DNA from: Lepisosteus oculatus
Taxonomy: Eukaryota > Chordata > Actinopteri > Semionotiformes > Lepisosteidae
Direction: 5' to 3'
Length of the DNA stretch: 64,000 nucleotides
Assembly (NCBI RefSeq): GCF_040954835.1
Contig: NC_090703.1
Coordinates: 7,683,001 to 7,747,000, forward strand
The position numbers were made by a program, and so were the translations under genes. Shown here one piece after another: positions 1-13,800 of this stretch (positions are counted from its first letter, which is position 1; each line of letters starts with the position of its first letter). The notes under the pieces are model-generated. The model saw only the letters and a list, made by a program, of their open reading frames with translations, did not search any database and was not told the origin of the DNA.

Positions 1-3000
1 TTGAAAAACATGGACAAAACAGCTACGTTACTACCATTCAACTTTGCAAAGGAATTAAAAGTAAAGGGTTTTGCAGACAGCTGCCTTGTCCCAGGTATCC
101 AGTTAATCCCGAGCACATCTGTGGGTCAGGCTTTTGATAAGTTATCAGAGTGCTAAAGAGTATTACAGCATGTGGTATTTCGACATCCCAGACTTAAGTC
201 AGATATACATGACTGGAGAAAGGCAAAGCACGTGAAAAGAGAACTGCTTTTCATGCATTTCTATCTATTTCTATGGACCATCCAAATCGAAACATAGAGG
301 AAATGATGGCATTTGCTTGCTTCCCAAGTCATGATCCATGCATATCCACTTCTGAACCCTTTTCTGTAATCCCCAAGGGACAGCACAGGGACCCACTCCT
401 GCAGCAGTTGGCAATAAAAAAAAAACGAATGTGAGAAGTAAACCAGTTTTTTTTTACAGCACGAATTTCAAGAACTTGGAATAAAAAGGCTTTGCCTGGC
501 CGAGACATGCATAATTCCCAGTGTGAGTCTCTATCCCTAGGCTGGATAAGAACACTGAAATGCCAACCCTGATAATCTATGCGACAGACACACAGGAAAG
601 GGTTTTTTGTGCTGCATAAAAGCTGCCTTTCACAACTGCTGGTCCTGTGGGCAGGATTATTAAGCACCAGTTGCATTCTTTTCTGCTATACCATGCCTTT
701 GCAGTGCACCACAAATTATGTTATTATGTGAATTCAATAGCCTTTCTGTAAATGTAAATCCAGATACACTGTGATATACAGCATTAAAGTACCTATTGTA
801 AGTAACTGCAGTTAGCCATTTCCTTATTTTTAACATACGGACTCCTGGATTAGACTTTAGATGATGGTGTCATCAATCATGTAGAGCCGTTTCAAGGAAA
901 ACAGTAGAAGTATTGGCTTTTGTAGATATGCTAAAAAAAGAATATTATTCTTTAATATTCTCATTATTCATAGCTGCCATTTTATCTTTAAATAAACTGC
1001 TGATTCGGTTCCAGAAACCCCTACCTTGATTTATAATCCTGCTGTGATTAAAATGTGCCAAATTAATTTTAAAACATTTTTTGATTAATACTAAAATACG
1101 TAATTGAAGTCGACAAATGAAAAAGATTGACAGACCGGCATATCTTTAAAACCAGGGAGAGATTCCATAAAATACATGTAGTATAGTTTGGTTTGCTGGT
1201 GTTTTCTCTAACTGAGAACATGGAGCAACTATATCTTAAAAACAGGATTTTCCGTTGAGTCCATGCTCCCAGTGAGAGAGCAGGAGCAGATATCTTTTGT
1301 CTGTCTCTGGAGAAGTTGCCTGTATATTGGAACGGTTCTTGAGATAAAGAAGAAAAATATCCTTCTGTTTTCTAAATGTGTGCTGGACTCATTAAAGAGG
1401 TTGTTACAATGAGGTCAGAGCAAAAAGGTTGTGGTACAATAAAATAGAGACATCCTCAAGGGGCCAGCAATCCTGTGACAGTGCTCAGAAATCAAGCGTA
1501 TTTGCATGACAGCACAGTGCTAGCAGTCTCCAGCAATAAGACAACAATTAGGAACTTCTTTTCAACAACTTGGTCCCGCAACAGGCAATAATTCCAGTGG
1601 CACTGTAGCTACTGGAGCTAGTATGCAATACCTACGGATTTGTATAAGACATGGTCCACTTTCATATAGCCCAGTTTTCTTTATATGGCCCTAAGCTGCT
1701 CATTATTTTCGTTTGATTTCCACTTTTTATTTTGTTCGGAGGACTGATCTCCTGATTTCAGGACACAGTGGCAGTGGTCGTTTTTGGAGCGCAAATAATG
1801 CTGATAAAATAGATCTTGAGAAAAGAGGACTATTACTCTGAGACAGAACTAAATGATGTCCCTTTGAAACCCTTGTGCTGTTTCTGCAAATCCGGGACAG
1901 GGTTCCAGGTGGCTTGTTCTGTTGCAATATTAAAGCTTAACACTCAATGCAAGACAAGACACTGTACATTTAGGTTTTACACCTTGCCCTTTATTCTCAA
2001 TAGATTTCAGTGCAACGCATCAGGTATCAAACACAACACTAGCTAGAGTCGCTTCTTTCCCATCATCAGCATCAGCTCTAAACAGTGTAGCACTGTTCCA
2101 CAAGCTGCTGCAATGGCCTGAGATCAAACACACAGCCCAAGCACTCACAGTTTTGGATTAACAGTATAGGAAACAGATGCTGCAAATTAACACCTTGTGA
2201 AGTCAATTCAAAGCGCAGCTGGTGATCTGTTTCAATAGTTAATTTCAGCACAATAATGGAGCCCTGACAGTGCTAAAGAGAGAGGGGGAAGGAATGTGTA
2301 TCACTATAGGCAGAGGACATTACTGAAGGCTGCAAGTCCTGCAAGGAGTAAATCCACTCTGCAACTGACTGATAGTGTGCTTTTTTATTTATTGACACAA
2401 GTACGGCATGAGGACTGGCATCAGAATGATTCCCAATTGATTATAATCAATTACAATATCTGAAATACCCAACTATTGGAATGCAAGTTTAGCAACACAA
2501 TGTTAGAGTTGAATGTTCCAGCACATACAAAGTGGCAGAAAAAAGTGAATTTACTTTTGGATCAGCAAATTATCGCTTTCAAAAATGACGTTGCACTTTA
2601 ATGTTCATGTAAATTGTTTCCATGCTTTAATTATCTTGTATTCTAATTATTTAATTGAGTTTATTTCTAATGCATTTGTCTGAAATCCAGCGTCACAAAG
2701 AACATTTACATTATTTAATATCAATTAAATTATTCATAGTTGGAAATTTGTAGCTGCTAACATTTTCTGACAACTTGTTTTATTTTGAACCACTAAAACA
2801 GAGAATAAAGGATTTAACACTTTGAGACAAACTGCTCTCCGTCATACATAAAAAATGCAAGCAAAGGTAAAGATGGGATTTTGTAATTTGTTCATTTAGT
2901 TTTTTAATACGCTGTAGGACAGACTGTTTTGTGTTGCGTCATTCACAGGCCCATTTAACATGCTGTGAATTGCTTGCAGTAATCTCAGACTATTACATAA

Positions 3001-3589
3001 CTGAGGATGTTAACGCAGTTTCAACCATGAAGAGGAAAAGACAAGTCAAGCGAAAACATATTGTCTGCAATTTTCTGCGCTGAACAGGAATGGTTATAAA
3101 ATATGGTTTGTACATGCTCTATAATTGTAATACTGACCACTGGAAAAAACTCCTACTATAAGACCACATACTGCAAAATGCACACCATTGGAACTTCATC
3201 TGGTTTGTATAACTTGATCTCTCTCCATTAAATTAGTCCAAACTCTAGTTAGGTGTGTGAGTGGTGGTAAAGCACTGATATACTGTATGTACTGTATATA
3301 GATTCGTTTTTTCATTTTTATTTTGCCAATTAGCAGCCCTTCAGTGGAAAAAAAATAAATCTTGCCACAATCTGTCTCATAAGCATAACCACCGAATGGG
3401 TTAGGAAAATTATATATTTTAGTCATTTTTTTATATTTTGTATGTTTCATTTACTGTTGTTTTGGGGTTAGCTTGATTTTTGGGAAGGAGGAGGAGATTT
3501 CTTTGCCTTATTCCCTGGGAGTACTGTGATCCTCTAAAGCAGCCCAGGAATGCTGTTTTGATTAGAGATGGGTGAATTCAGGTCTGGAC

Positions 3590-3900
3590 CATGTCACGAT
3601 TATAGTACTGTTTTTTCCGTTCCCCCTGCCGGTTCTGACCCGGTTTCTGTTTTTAACCCATCTGTCTCATATGGATCGCCTGGCTTTTGGACTTTTGCCC
3701 TGTCTTTTGGATTTTCCGTTCATCTCATCCTTGGATTGCCCGGACTCACCCCCCTGGACACCTGTGCACTTTGGACACGCCTCCCCCGTATACATTCCCA
3801 AATCCTGCATGACTTTTTCCTAGTGTTTCCTCACTCCACCCCAGATTGTGTCGTCCACATAGGGTCTGGAAAGAACTGTTCCGTTACAGACCAGAGGCTC
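3590..3900. repeat. Possible old interspersed repeat
   Basis: A pyrimidine-rich stretch with the feel of a dispersed fish repeat: recurring ctggattt/ttggac phrases, 'ctggacacctgtgcactttgg' style text, and a closing 'ccgttacagacc'. The two plus-strand frames open here have no recognisable domain. I recognise the style from fish genomes but cannot name the family, and no second copy lies in this window. Confidence 0.3.
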
Positions 3901-5799
3901 TGTAACACTGTCAGGTGTGACCTGACATAACTGAGAAACAGATTCCATATTCCAAGAAGGATGAGAAAACAGTGTAAAAGATGCAAAGGAGAATCAAAAA
4001 GATGTAGATAAATGTGAAGACTGGGCAAGCACCTGACAGGTGATATTAAATACACAATGCAGAGGGTTACAGGCAGGTTGAGAAAATATCAACTATAAAG
4101 CCAGCCATCAAAAAGACTGAGGTGTTATTATAGACACGCTTATTTTTCATCTTCTTGACAATGTGGGGGACCAATACAACAGACAAACAGTTGTAGAAGA
4201 ATGTGAACATTTGACTTTGACTATTTCTTCGAAGACAAAGCGTCTGGGTTCCTTCTAACACAGCTTTCCACTTCCTGCACTGCACAGTATCCAATCCTCC
4301 TTTGTATGGAAAGAGGAGCTCACTGGTAGTCTTAGAGTCCCCTTGGGTTTTTTTCAACAAAGGTTCAGCTTAATTGAGGGGTTCTCTATTCCCTTTTCCC
4401 TGAGTTCCCAGTTAAACAACAAGCTTTCTTGTCCTTCCCCTTGGTGTGGAAGGGGACAGAGCCTGTGTGTGAATGAGCCCAGTTGCCGGCTGAATGTGTT
4501 GCTGCTTTAGATGAAAAGGCTGCTGCTCTCTAAGCCCCTGGTCCATGGAAGTGATCGCACTGTGTGAGGACTACTGGGAAAATGTATATTTTTTAAACAA
4601 TAAAAGCACTAAAGACTCTGTGGGGTGCAATGTACATTGCGCTTGGATCGCATTCAGGAATTTTGCGCCTTCACAGGTTTGAGGATCACTGCACTTAGCC
4701 AAACAGCAGAGGAGGTTTTGTGTCCTAGAAAGCTTCACGGTGTTCTGGCTGTTCGAGCTGTCGAGGTCATGAAGGTCGCCCTCCCATCATGGTGATACAA
4801 TCTGTCTTTCTAATCGGCTGACATTTGTTAAAGCACAATGAGCCAGGGTAAGACAGTCCGATGCGTTTTCAGACTTTAAGAAACAAACATCAACAGGATG
4901 TAATCGCTTGCTCTTCTGCAGTAAAAATGTTGTAAAAATCATTTACATGTACACCCATTAAGGAGCTCTTGTCAATGTCAGGCATGGCCACAGGGACAGA
5001 CACATGAGCGCTGTGCCTGAAAGGGTTAACTGGCAGAGCAGTTAGTGAAGAGACAGGGAGTTAAGACTCAATTTATTGTTTCACAGACCTTAACCTCCCC
5101 TGATATGACTTCTGCATAGGGCTATGAGTAACCAAGGCAACTTAAAGAACTCAATACAAACAATATAAAAGCATTACAGCGTAATTTAAGAAGTAGTCAT
5201 GACCTAAAACAAATACCAAAATCTAAAGAATATGATGAAGTTATATTTCTTTTATATTATTATTTTTTAGTTTGGGAGATCACACTTGGGAGATTAACGT
5301 GTTGGTAGAAAATATATTTGTTTTTCCAAAGCATTAACCAAAGAATACTGTATGACCTCCCACATTCACAATATAACTGGTTATACGTGATGACAATTCC
5401 CACACTACTGCACTGCAGGGGCTAGCAGGGTGAAGGGAAATAACAGTGAGCATCTTCACCAGGACTGGGGTCAGAGCTCATCGTATTTTTTGAGCATGGT
5501 ATTCATCTCACCTGTCAGCAGTGATCAAAATGCCATTTCATGGTAGGCAGGGAGATGTCAACGACAGCTCCTAAATTAGTTAGGGAAGAAGGCTAGAACC
5601 TGAGATTGGAGTAAGGAGTCCAGCCAACTGGAGCACCTTACACAGCCAGTTACTGTTGTGGGAAAAATAGTGCCAGTGAACAGACTGTATGTCCAGGTTT
5701 GGTCATTAACATAGGCCAAGGACTACAGGAAATGAACTGCTGGAACTGTAATTTGAGATTTTAGTTAGAAACCATCATTTCATCTTGAATTAGTTAATT

Positions 5800-6255
5800 G
5801 AATGTCTACAGCTCCTTTCATCTTTAAGGACCCAAAGGAGTTTACACAGTTGTAATGACCCACTTCATCCACCTCAGAAATGCAGTCACCCTGGGTGACA
5901 TGTGGCAGATGTTCACCATACAGCTGATCAAGTGGAGCAGTTGGAAATTGCTTCACCAGTTGGATTAAGAGGGAAGTTTAGGGAACCCAAAGAGGAATTT
6001 AGCTAGGATACTGGAGCACACCCCTTTCTCTTACAAATATTCAAACTTTATTGACCAGTACAGAACCTCAGTCTACCCTTTCATCTCAAGCGAGACCCTC
6101 TACACCACTGGTCCCCAGTTACCATACTGGGACACTGGATTTGAAATTGTGGTCCAGAGGGCAGGGCATGACCTACTGGTCCACCAACACCGCTTACAGC
6201 AGCAACTTGTTTCTCCTTGGGCACCCTCCTATCCCAGTACTGACCAGTCATGTAA
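5800..6255 (-). repeat. Degenerate 5S-headed SINE relative
   Basis: This is a strongly diverged version of the SINE at 42848-43416 and 44995-45514. Shared landmarks in the same order include a GCTTT/TTTACA segment near 5815-5860, a 'tttattgaccag' segment near 6048, 'ccccagttaccatactgggacactggat' near 6110-6135, and a 5S-like 'tcctatcccagtactgaccag' near 6227-6247. The plus strand shows the reverse complement of the SINE, so the element is on the minus strand. The boundaries are approximate. Confidence 0.5.
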
Positions 6256-7044
6256 AACTGATTTTGTATTCTTTATCTTTCAGGAATTTTGGATTAAGAA
6301 AGGCTCAGCTTCAGAAATAGTAGTAACAGTCGCCAAACTAAAACACAGCAATGACAAATCATGGAAAAATTAAATTCCTATTCCACACTTGGAATCATCA
6401 CTACAATTGTTAACATCTCTGTCTGCTTTTTTCCAGTAGCGCTTCAATGCAATCTTCTGCAGTGCTAATGCATTTTTTAAATTGATCTTTTTTTGTGTTT
6501 TTAAACGAGCAAATAATATGGCGGAACCAGCTTCTTCGTGAGCGTTTTAATATCTATCAGAATCACAGGGGTAGCAGCCCAACAATGTCTGTAATCCTCT
6601 TTGTCTTGGCCAGGAGCAGCACTGAACATCTGGCCACTCCAGGTAGCACCATACCTTGTTTCAGTCATGCTCTGTTGAGCACTGATGTTGCAGTGTCAGC
6701 CTTTTATGCCACTTGTGCGGCACCATCTGCACCATCTAGTACAGAGCCCACCTGCAAACCCAGTACTTACGATCCACTAACTGAAGCCGTTACATCACAA
6801 GAACGGGAACAAGCAAAGGGGAGTCCAATCAGCCCGTCCAGCTCCTGTGGTAGTTAGTTAGTAGTTAATCGATCCAAGGTTCTAAGTCACATTCCCAGCT
6901 GATGAATACAAAGCCATGGACCTGTGCTGTGAGTTTCCAACAAGCACTCATCAGGCTCTCTGTCTGAACAGGTCACCGGCTTGTTCACAGGACTTCAAAG
7001 CCAATCACAGGCACACATGATAGTTGGGGTGTATACTTGTAAGG

Positions 7045-7145
7045 AGGACTCCCATCCATTCATTAATTCATTTCCTACCTGCTTTATCCAGTACAGGGTC
7101 ACTGGGGAGCTGGAGCCTAATCCAGCAATAAAAGGGACAGAAGGC
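7045..7145. repeat. Fragment of a common fish repeat
   Basis: It carries the phrase order 'catccattcattaattcatttcctacctgctttatccagtacagggtcactggggagctggagcctaatccagca', which is typical of a very common fish interspersed repeat. A second, interrupted copy lies at about 58950-59460. The exact family is not named here. Confidence 0.5.
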
Positions 7146-7549
7146 AGAATACAGGACTGCCAGTGAATCACTGATACCCCAATACATTTCTTAAATGCAG
7201 GGGACCCTCATTAGCTTACACATCGTTTTTTCAAAATGAGAATGAAACACTGGCCAAGTGATTGCAGATTGCAGACCTGCAAGGCTACTTTCCATAATGT
7301 CTGTTCCCTGAGACAGCAGCCTGGAGAGCAGACTGATTTTCTGTGGGGATATTTTGTACTCCTGAATCGCAGACCTTTTTTTAAACTTCCGTTAAGACGT
7401 CCGGAAATACGCTTCTTTAAAAAAAAATGGGGTGAAAACTGTATTAAACTGCCGGGAGGGGGGGTATGGGGGATGAATGGGTTCAAATATTTGAGTCTGA
7501 AAAGTATTTTCAAAAGGGAAAAAACGTTGTCTTTGTATTGTACACCAAG

Positions 7550-8680
7550 CAACGGAAACTGTAATGGAAACCGCAGTTGCTCCTGGAGGAGTCTAGGTCG
7601 CGGGCAGGCGGCGGCTTTGGGACCGAAGCTCGAAAACTGTGCGAGCAAGGTTCTCGAGCGCGCCGGCCCGTGGCCTAGGCGCGCGTGCTGCCACCGCTCC
7701 CACCAGAGACCCGCGGTCCTCCCTCACACAGCTATCAGAGAAGCGGCCGCTTGCGGGGACCGAGAAAATGAGATGCCAAGAAAAAGGATGCCAAGAGCTC
7801 GTTTCTAATCTACAGAAGAAAACGAGCTGTTTTCCAGATAACAACAAACTAAACAATATGTTGCTATATTAGTAAAAAAAAAAGACCGAATGTATATACC
7901 AGCACTGGAGTACTATAGGAATGATAATAATGTTGTATTGGAGTCCTAGAGGCTCGGCAAAAATAAAAACGTAATGTTTGCCCGCTGTGTGTATTTATTA
8001 TATTATCTAAGGCGGCTGGAAGGTAATTCTCGCGTGCTCACGCGCTTGTCAAGATGTATCAGAAGACTTTTTCTCTAAGTATGCGTCTACTGTACTGTAA
8101 ACTGCACAGAGCTTCTCTGGATCGGAAAAGGGTTTTGACACCCAGATTGCGCGCTCGCAGAATGCTACAGCAACTGATGGGAATAGTCTGACGCCTATTG
8201 GGGAGTTAGCCGGAATCTCAAACAATCTAGCAAACTCCCACGAAAAAAAGGGTAAATTCATAACTGTTAGTCGTGGTCTCTAGAAATTGATGAGGTTTCC
8301 ATGAATGTCTGAACTGATGGCTGTCGATGAGGAGCCAACAAAAACACATCGGAGTTTATTCAAACAGTGACAAATGCGCCGTGGCTGGGGTTAATGTACA
8401 GCTAAACCAGCCTGCAGGGTAAAGCACGTGGGTCTAAAATACAAAACCACCTATCAAACCCACGATAGCGCGGCCCTGGAAAAGGGAATCGGATGAGCTC
8501 CTGTCTGTCTCCATCAGGCGAGAGTGGGTGAAGTTCTATAAATAACGCCGACCCGCGCGCGCGCCTTGTTCCTTTGAACTGGAGAGGAGAGGATAATTGC
8601 CGCGCGCTCTCCCGTCCTTCTCGCCATCACTAGAAGCGGGGCACGAGGTGTCGAAACGGTGGTCCAACTCTCTATCAAAT
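7550..8680. other. CpG-enriched patch in KCNH5 intron 1
   Basis: Two clusters are much richer in CG dinucleotides than the flanks: 7560-7770 (including 'gagcgcgccggcc' and 'aagcggccgc') and 8460-8660 (including a CG repeat at 8553-8564). A TATAAATA box at 8537-8544 on the plus strand sits just before the second cluster. This could be an unmethylated regulatory element or an alternative promoter. No coding exon is evident. Confidence 0.35.
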
Positions 8681-11600
8681 CTGACCTCTAGCGGTTAACC
8701 AGTTGCATAGAGACTGTTTTTTTTTATTGCTGAATTGTCTTTCTCGTCTTCAGCAGGTAGGCTACAGCTCTGTCCGCCTATTAAAATAAACCAGCTGATT
8801 GCCGAATGAATGACACCCGCCCGACTCAGCCGCTCACTCGTCTCTCGCAGTCTCCTTGTACCTTTCAGAAAGGCATAGGATACTTTTGACAGGAGTAACA
8901 TTTTAACGCGCTGAAAACACGCAGTGATGACTAATAACTGAAGAGTAAGTGTCCTTCTGTCTCGGGGAAGCAATACTATCTTTACTTTCTCACCACTAAA
9001 ACGAGACTCGCATAGGGTACACCAGTAAAAAAAAAAGTACACATTGAATAATTCAGTTACATACACCTAGCAACTTTGCAGTATCCTACATTATTCCCCC
9101 GTGGAATTTACAATATATCAGCTATGCAAAGATCCTCGTGTTTCGCAGAGGTCAAAATCACAATCTACTTTGAAGTGTTTTCTGAATTTGAATAACGTCT
9201 CCATGCATGACACGACAGGGTGGAACTTGAGCATTTTGTTTCCCGTTCACCTACATAGATCACCTACATTTACGCAGCACCAACCGCAAATCGGCTCATT
9301 GCACACGTTCTGACCCCATTTGAGTCAACAACTACCTGCCGTCGGAATACGACTTCTAGTTGTCTAGTAGGGTTTCGTAATGTGCTTGTCATTTTAAAGA
9401 TCTTTAATTTGGAACCCGCGGGGGAAAATGCTTTTGAAACGATTAAATTCAAAGAGCTTGGTATATGTGAAGTGCTTTTAAATACAATGAAAATGTTGAA
9501 GTCACTTTTCGGCATGTTAAACTCGGCGTTTAGAAATCTTTACCTTCTGCTCTGAAGCTGTAACAAACCACAGTGTTTAAATAAACAATCATGTACACAG
9601 GGTCCTGATAAACTCTTGTATAATGATATCTCTTAAATGAAATCTGGCACCGAGAGGCTGCGAGCATAACCGGCCGTGTATAGTGGTTTATGCTTCTAAA
9701 TAACACACCGACGATACAGACAGAACACAAAGGAAAATCCGACATTTATAGCCGAAAATAATGTTATTTGAATTGTTAAGAAAACTTCTGTAATCTCCAG
9801 TTTTTTAAAAACAAAACAGCCGTCAGTTTGAAATCTGACTTTCTCCCCCAATGGTCAGTTAACGTCTTCAGAATTCCAGAAAAGGTATCTCAAAGACAAT
9901 CTCTCGCGTCTTCTTCATTTTAAATGGCCAAACCGTGGAAAGCAGGTGAAATCCCCTTTAAGTCTACTGTCTCAGTGGTGGCCCACATAAAGACAGAAAT
10001 TACAGGCATGAGCTAAGAGAATGCGACTTCAGAGTTTGTCCTCAGCTGTAACCCAGTTCCTCTGCTCTAAATTGCAAAAACAAATTCGTTTGAGTGGGTG
10101 CTTGCAGTTTTTTTTTTGCAGCATGTTTGAGGGGGCCTTTGAAATTGCAATTGACTTCAAACAACCCTGACACGGGCAATATTCTATAAAACCTTGAACA
10201 ACTCCAACAAACCCAACGTTAATACGCGATAAAATCCAACGTTTTGAGAAGTCAAATGATGAGTGAACTCTTTGCGCAAACGCTGGGCAGCAGCCAGGTT
10301 TGCAGAACGAGCTTCAGGCGTTCCCGTTTCGTGTTGGAGCACAATACAGTACGCGCTAACTGATCTGTGGAGTTCGGTATTCTACAGAAGGAGGGGAAAA
10401 AACACATAATTCTGCTTTTGTTTGGCTTGTGCCCACTCGATGAAAGTTTTCCGTGTGTGGAAGTGGAAAGGGAGTCGTGTTAGAGGGTGACGTCGAGCTT
10501 TCTGCCACAGAAACGTGATATCGCCGGCGAGGAGAGTGCTTGTGCTGCTGTTTTTGTGCGGCGTCTTCCCCTGGAAGATCGCAAGCCGGTGAAGGCTGTA
10601 GTAATTCACATTGCATTCACTTGTGACAGACCGTTGGTTTTACCCAGGAGTATTCTCAACCGGTAATATAGATAATGTGCTTCTCATCTTGTAAAGAGAA
10701 ATTAAAATTTTAATAGCAGATCCGAGACTCGCACTGTGTTTATACAGTAGCGCGAAATTGATGGCGAAATGATCATGGAAATATTTGAACATCATTAGCG
10801 ACTTCGACCGAATCTCCGAAAGGTCCGTTAAAACAACACGAACCCACAAACCTCCAGTTCTTTTTGATTTTAGCAGAATTTCGATAACAGCAGACGAACA
10901 TTTGTACGTCTTTCATCCACCACCAGCGCAAGTCTTCGTCTTACTGAGAAAGGTGACGTGTTACGTCAAAAAGAGTGCACATATTTTAAATAAAGTATGC
11001 GTTTTTTTAAAAAGAAATCGTTTTAATTACAGGTAGAATTCGTTTTAAGGTGTATTGGCCTCAGGAAAGAAACGTGTTTGCTTCAGTGATAAAAAGCCTG
11101 AAAATAGTAAATAGGTAAATAGAAAATATCACAACAAGTGGGACGAGCCAGAGATAGACAGTTTGTTGGGGGGGGGATATAAATTTCTCGCACAAGAATG
11201 CCTTTTAAGTAAATATGTTACACTAAGAAGTTGGACCACAGGTTGATCTCCAGCTTCCTGGTTTTTAGCACAACACCGCATTGGACCTGCCACAACACCT
11301 GCTGTCTGGATAGACTGGAACAAATGGCGCAGGGAAATCGGCAACTAATAAGTACCAAGTAATATATATGACATGTATCCTAAATATACCAGACCTTCAA
11401 TTGTCGTGAGCAATTATAAAACCGCAGAAACAGTTCAAGGCGGCTGACAGCCCCTCCGGAAAGAGTCCGGGATCTGGCTAGAGTAAGCGCAGATCCAATG
11501 TACCCCCCGTGTTGTCCTACTTCTTTGTCAGAGGGCTAAGGAGCTCTTGGTGTAAATCCCGTACACGGCACACAATGCAGACGATGGGCTGTGAACTTTG

Positions 11601-11706
11601 TTAACACGCAGCGAAGTCCAAACACCGTGAGAAAGAGCGGCGCTGAATCGCCAGTATCGCCCATGAACGCATCCGTTACAATCCCAGACTTCCCCCGATC
11701 GATTCA

Positions 11707-12170
<464 letters not shown>

Positions 12171-13205
12171 CGCCTTGATATTATGGGGGGCGGGGGATTG
12201 TCGCTTTCAGGCGAGGCAGAGAAAAATGGAAGAAAAGACCAACAGTGCTCCACCGTTGTTCAAAGGTTTCTGAAATACACACGTGTAGATGCGTTTCCTT
12301 TTTTTTGTTGGTACCCGACCGTAACATGGGTAGGTGTGTTTCCCCATGAGAAGCGCTGATTAAGACTGGAACTGCAATTAGGGAGAGGTCTATGGCAACA
12401 ACGGACCTGTGGGGGTTACAGACAGGAGGAGCCGGTCCTAATTTATGAACACTTAGGATCGAGGCTGTTAATCTCCTGCAACGCTTGATTTCCTTCTTAA
12501 TTACTTCAACATCTAAAGCAAACAGTAAAACCAGGCTGTCGACACTTCTGAAATCTGACGATAAAAAAAAATTGGACATCAAAATTAAGAATTCTCTAGG
12601 GAACCTGATCGTGGGAAAACAGAGGTATGTGAAATTAAAATGACGTCTGGTATAACGGTGTGTGTCTCATAGGAGCCGGGAGCAGCTCCGCCAGTCTCCC
12701 TGACTGACTGGGTCTTCGCACCGGTCTCGCCTCTCTGGGATTTATTTATATCTGGAACATCAGCTCCATCACTTCTGGAAAATCGTTGCTATGTCCGATC
12801 AAGCACATTGGTAAGTGTGGCGAACACGCGGACTTCTGACTTACTCAGACCTCCGTCCCTCGCTTGATTACTCACTTGACGGACTTTTTTTCCGTGCTTG
12901 TCTGTGAAAGAACAGGCTTACCGAAATTGTAAATACCAGGAGTGGTAGCCTAAACGTAAGCTTACACGCGTGAGGAGGACATGGGATTTTTGGGAAGGGC
13001 TTCTTTCTCTCAGAATTCCACCTGTGGGCAGTCACGTGAAATCAATCAGTTTGCACACAAAAAAAACAAACCACCACCCTCAGTTGCGGCTCTCAGCGTG
13101 TTATCATATGAGTAAGAGCCAATCGGGTTCTTGGTTCAGTCAGGAGTCTGGAGTCAACCCTAAGATCAGATGTTGTTCAATACTGTAAGGGGTAAGCGTT
13201 ACAAA

Positions 13206-13540
13206 GGAACAAGTAATAGGTTTATTCCATGCTGAAAAAAAGAAGAAAGAGAACACAACGTTTCGGCCGTGGAGCCTTCTTCAGGTGTGAGCTGCTGAGT
13301 TTTTTGTCCTTCTCTGTAGTGCGAAACTGGTAGAGTTTAGAGTTGAGAGATCTAATGAGGTTAGTTATGAAGGGAAGATGGTGTGGAGCTGTCAGCCGTA
13401 GAAATTCCTTAGCCTCTTTGATGTTGTTGTCGGAAAGGATAATCTGTTTTTCGAGGGAGAAAATGGTAGAGAGCATTACAAACATGTAGTAACCCTTGAA
13501 TTGGATCATACGTGTATTAGTGTAAGAGTGCTGTAGGGAC
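13206..13540 (-). mobile_element. Possible Penelope-like retroelement 3' fragment
   Basis: On the minus strand this reads as the tail of a retroelement frame: a coding-looking stretch of about 110 codons, then the cacctgaagaaggctcc / cgaaacgttgtg phrase and a terminal segment at 13206-13245. The terminal segment recurs at 29395 and, inverted, at 29522 inside RHOJ intron 4, which proves it is dispersed. Its resemblance to Penelope-like element tails is from memory and is not established here. No complete reverse transcriptase or endonuclease is present. Confidence 0.45.
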
Positions 13541-13800
13541 AGTGGCACGGGAGTTAGCATTGCTGATTCACAGCGCTGGGTTCAATGCTTGGGATGCTGT
13601 CCGTGTGGAGTTCGCATGTTCTCCCATATTGACATGGGTTTTTTGCCGTGGGACAATTAGCCCTACTGTGACTGTTTGTCCGTGTTGGCCCCCCCGATGG
13701 ACTCGCGTCCCGTCCTGGATGTATCCCTCCTCGTGCGCCCTGCTTGCCGGGACAGGCTCGGGTGCCCACCGTGACCACGTGCCTGCTCTGTTTCATCCTA
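13540..13800 (+). repeat. Fish interspersed repeat (SINE/LINE-type)
   Basis: It contains the familiar order of phrases of a very abundant fish repeat: a 'gtggcacgggagttagcattgctgattcacagcgctggg' head, then 'gtgtggagttcgcatgttctccc', then 'gatggactcgcgtcccgtcctggatgtatccct', then 'gcttgccgggacaggctc'. It abuts the preceding Penelope-like fragment. The family name is left open. Confidence 0.65.

Noticed and set aside
7236-7808. 190-codon plus-strand frame in KCNH5 intron 1
   Set aside because: No domain, poor codon pattern, overlaps an equally long minus-strand frame, and lies in a CpG-rich non-coding patch.
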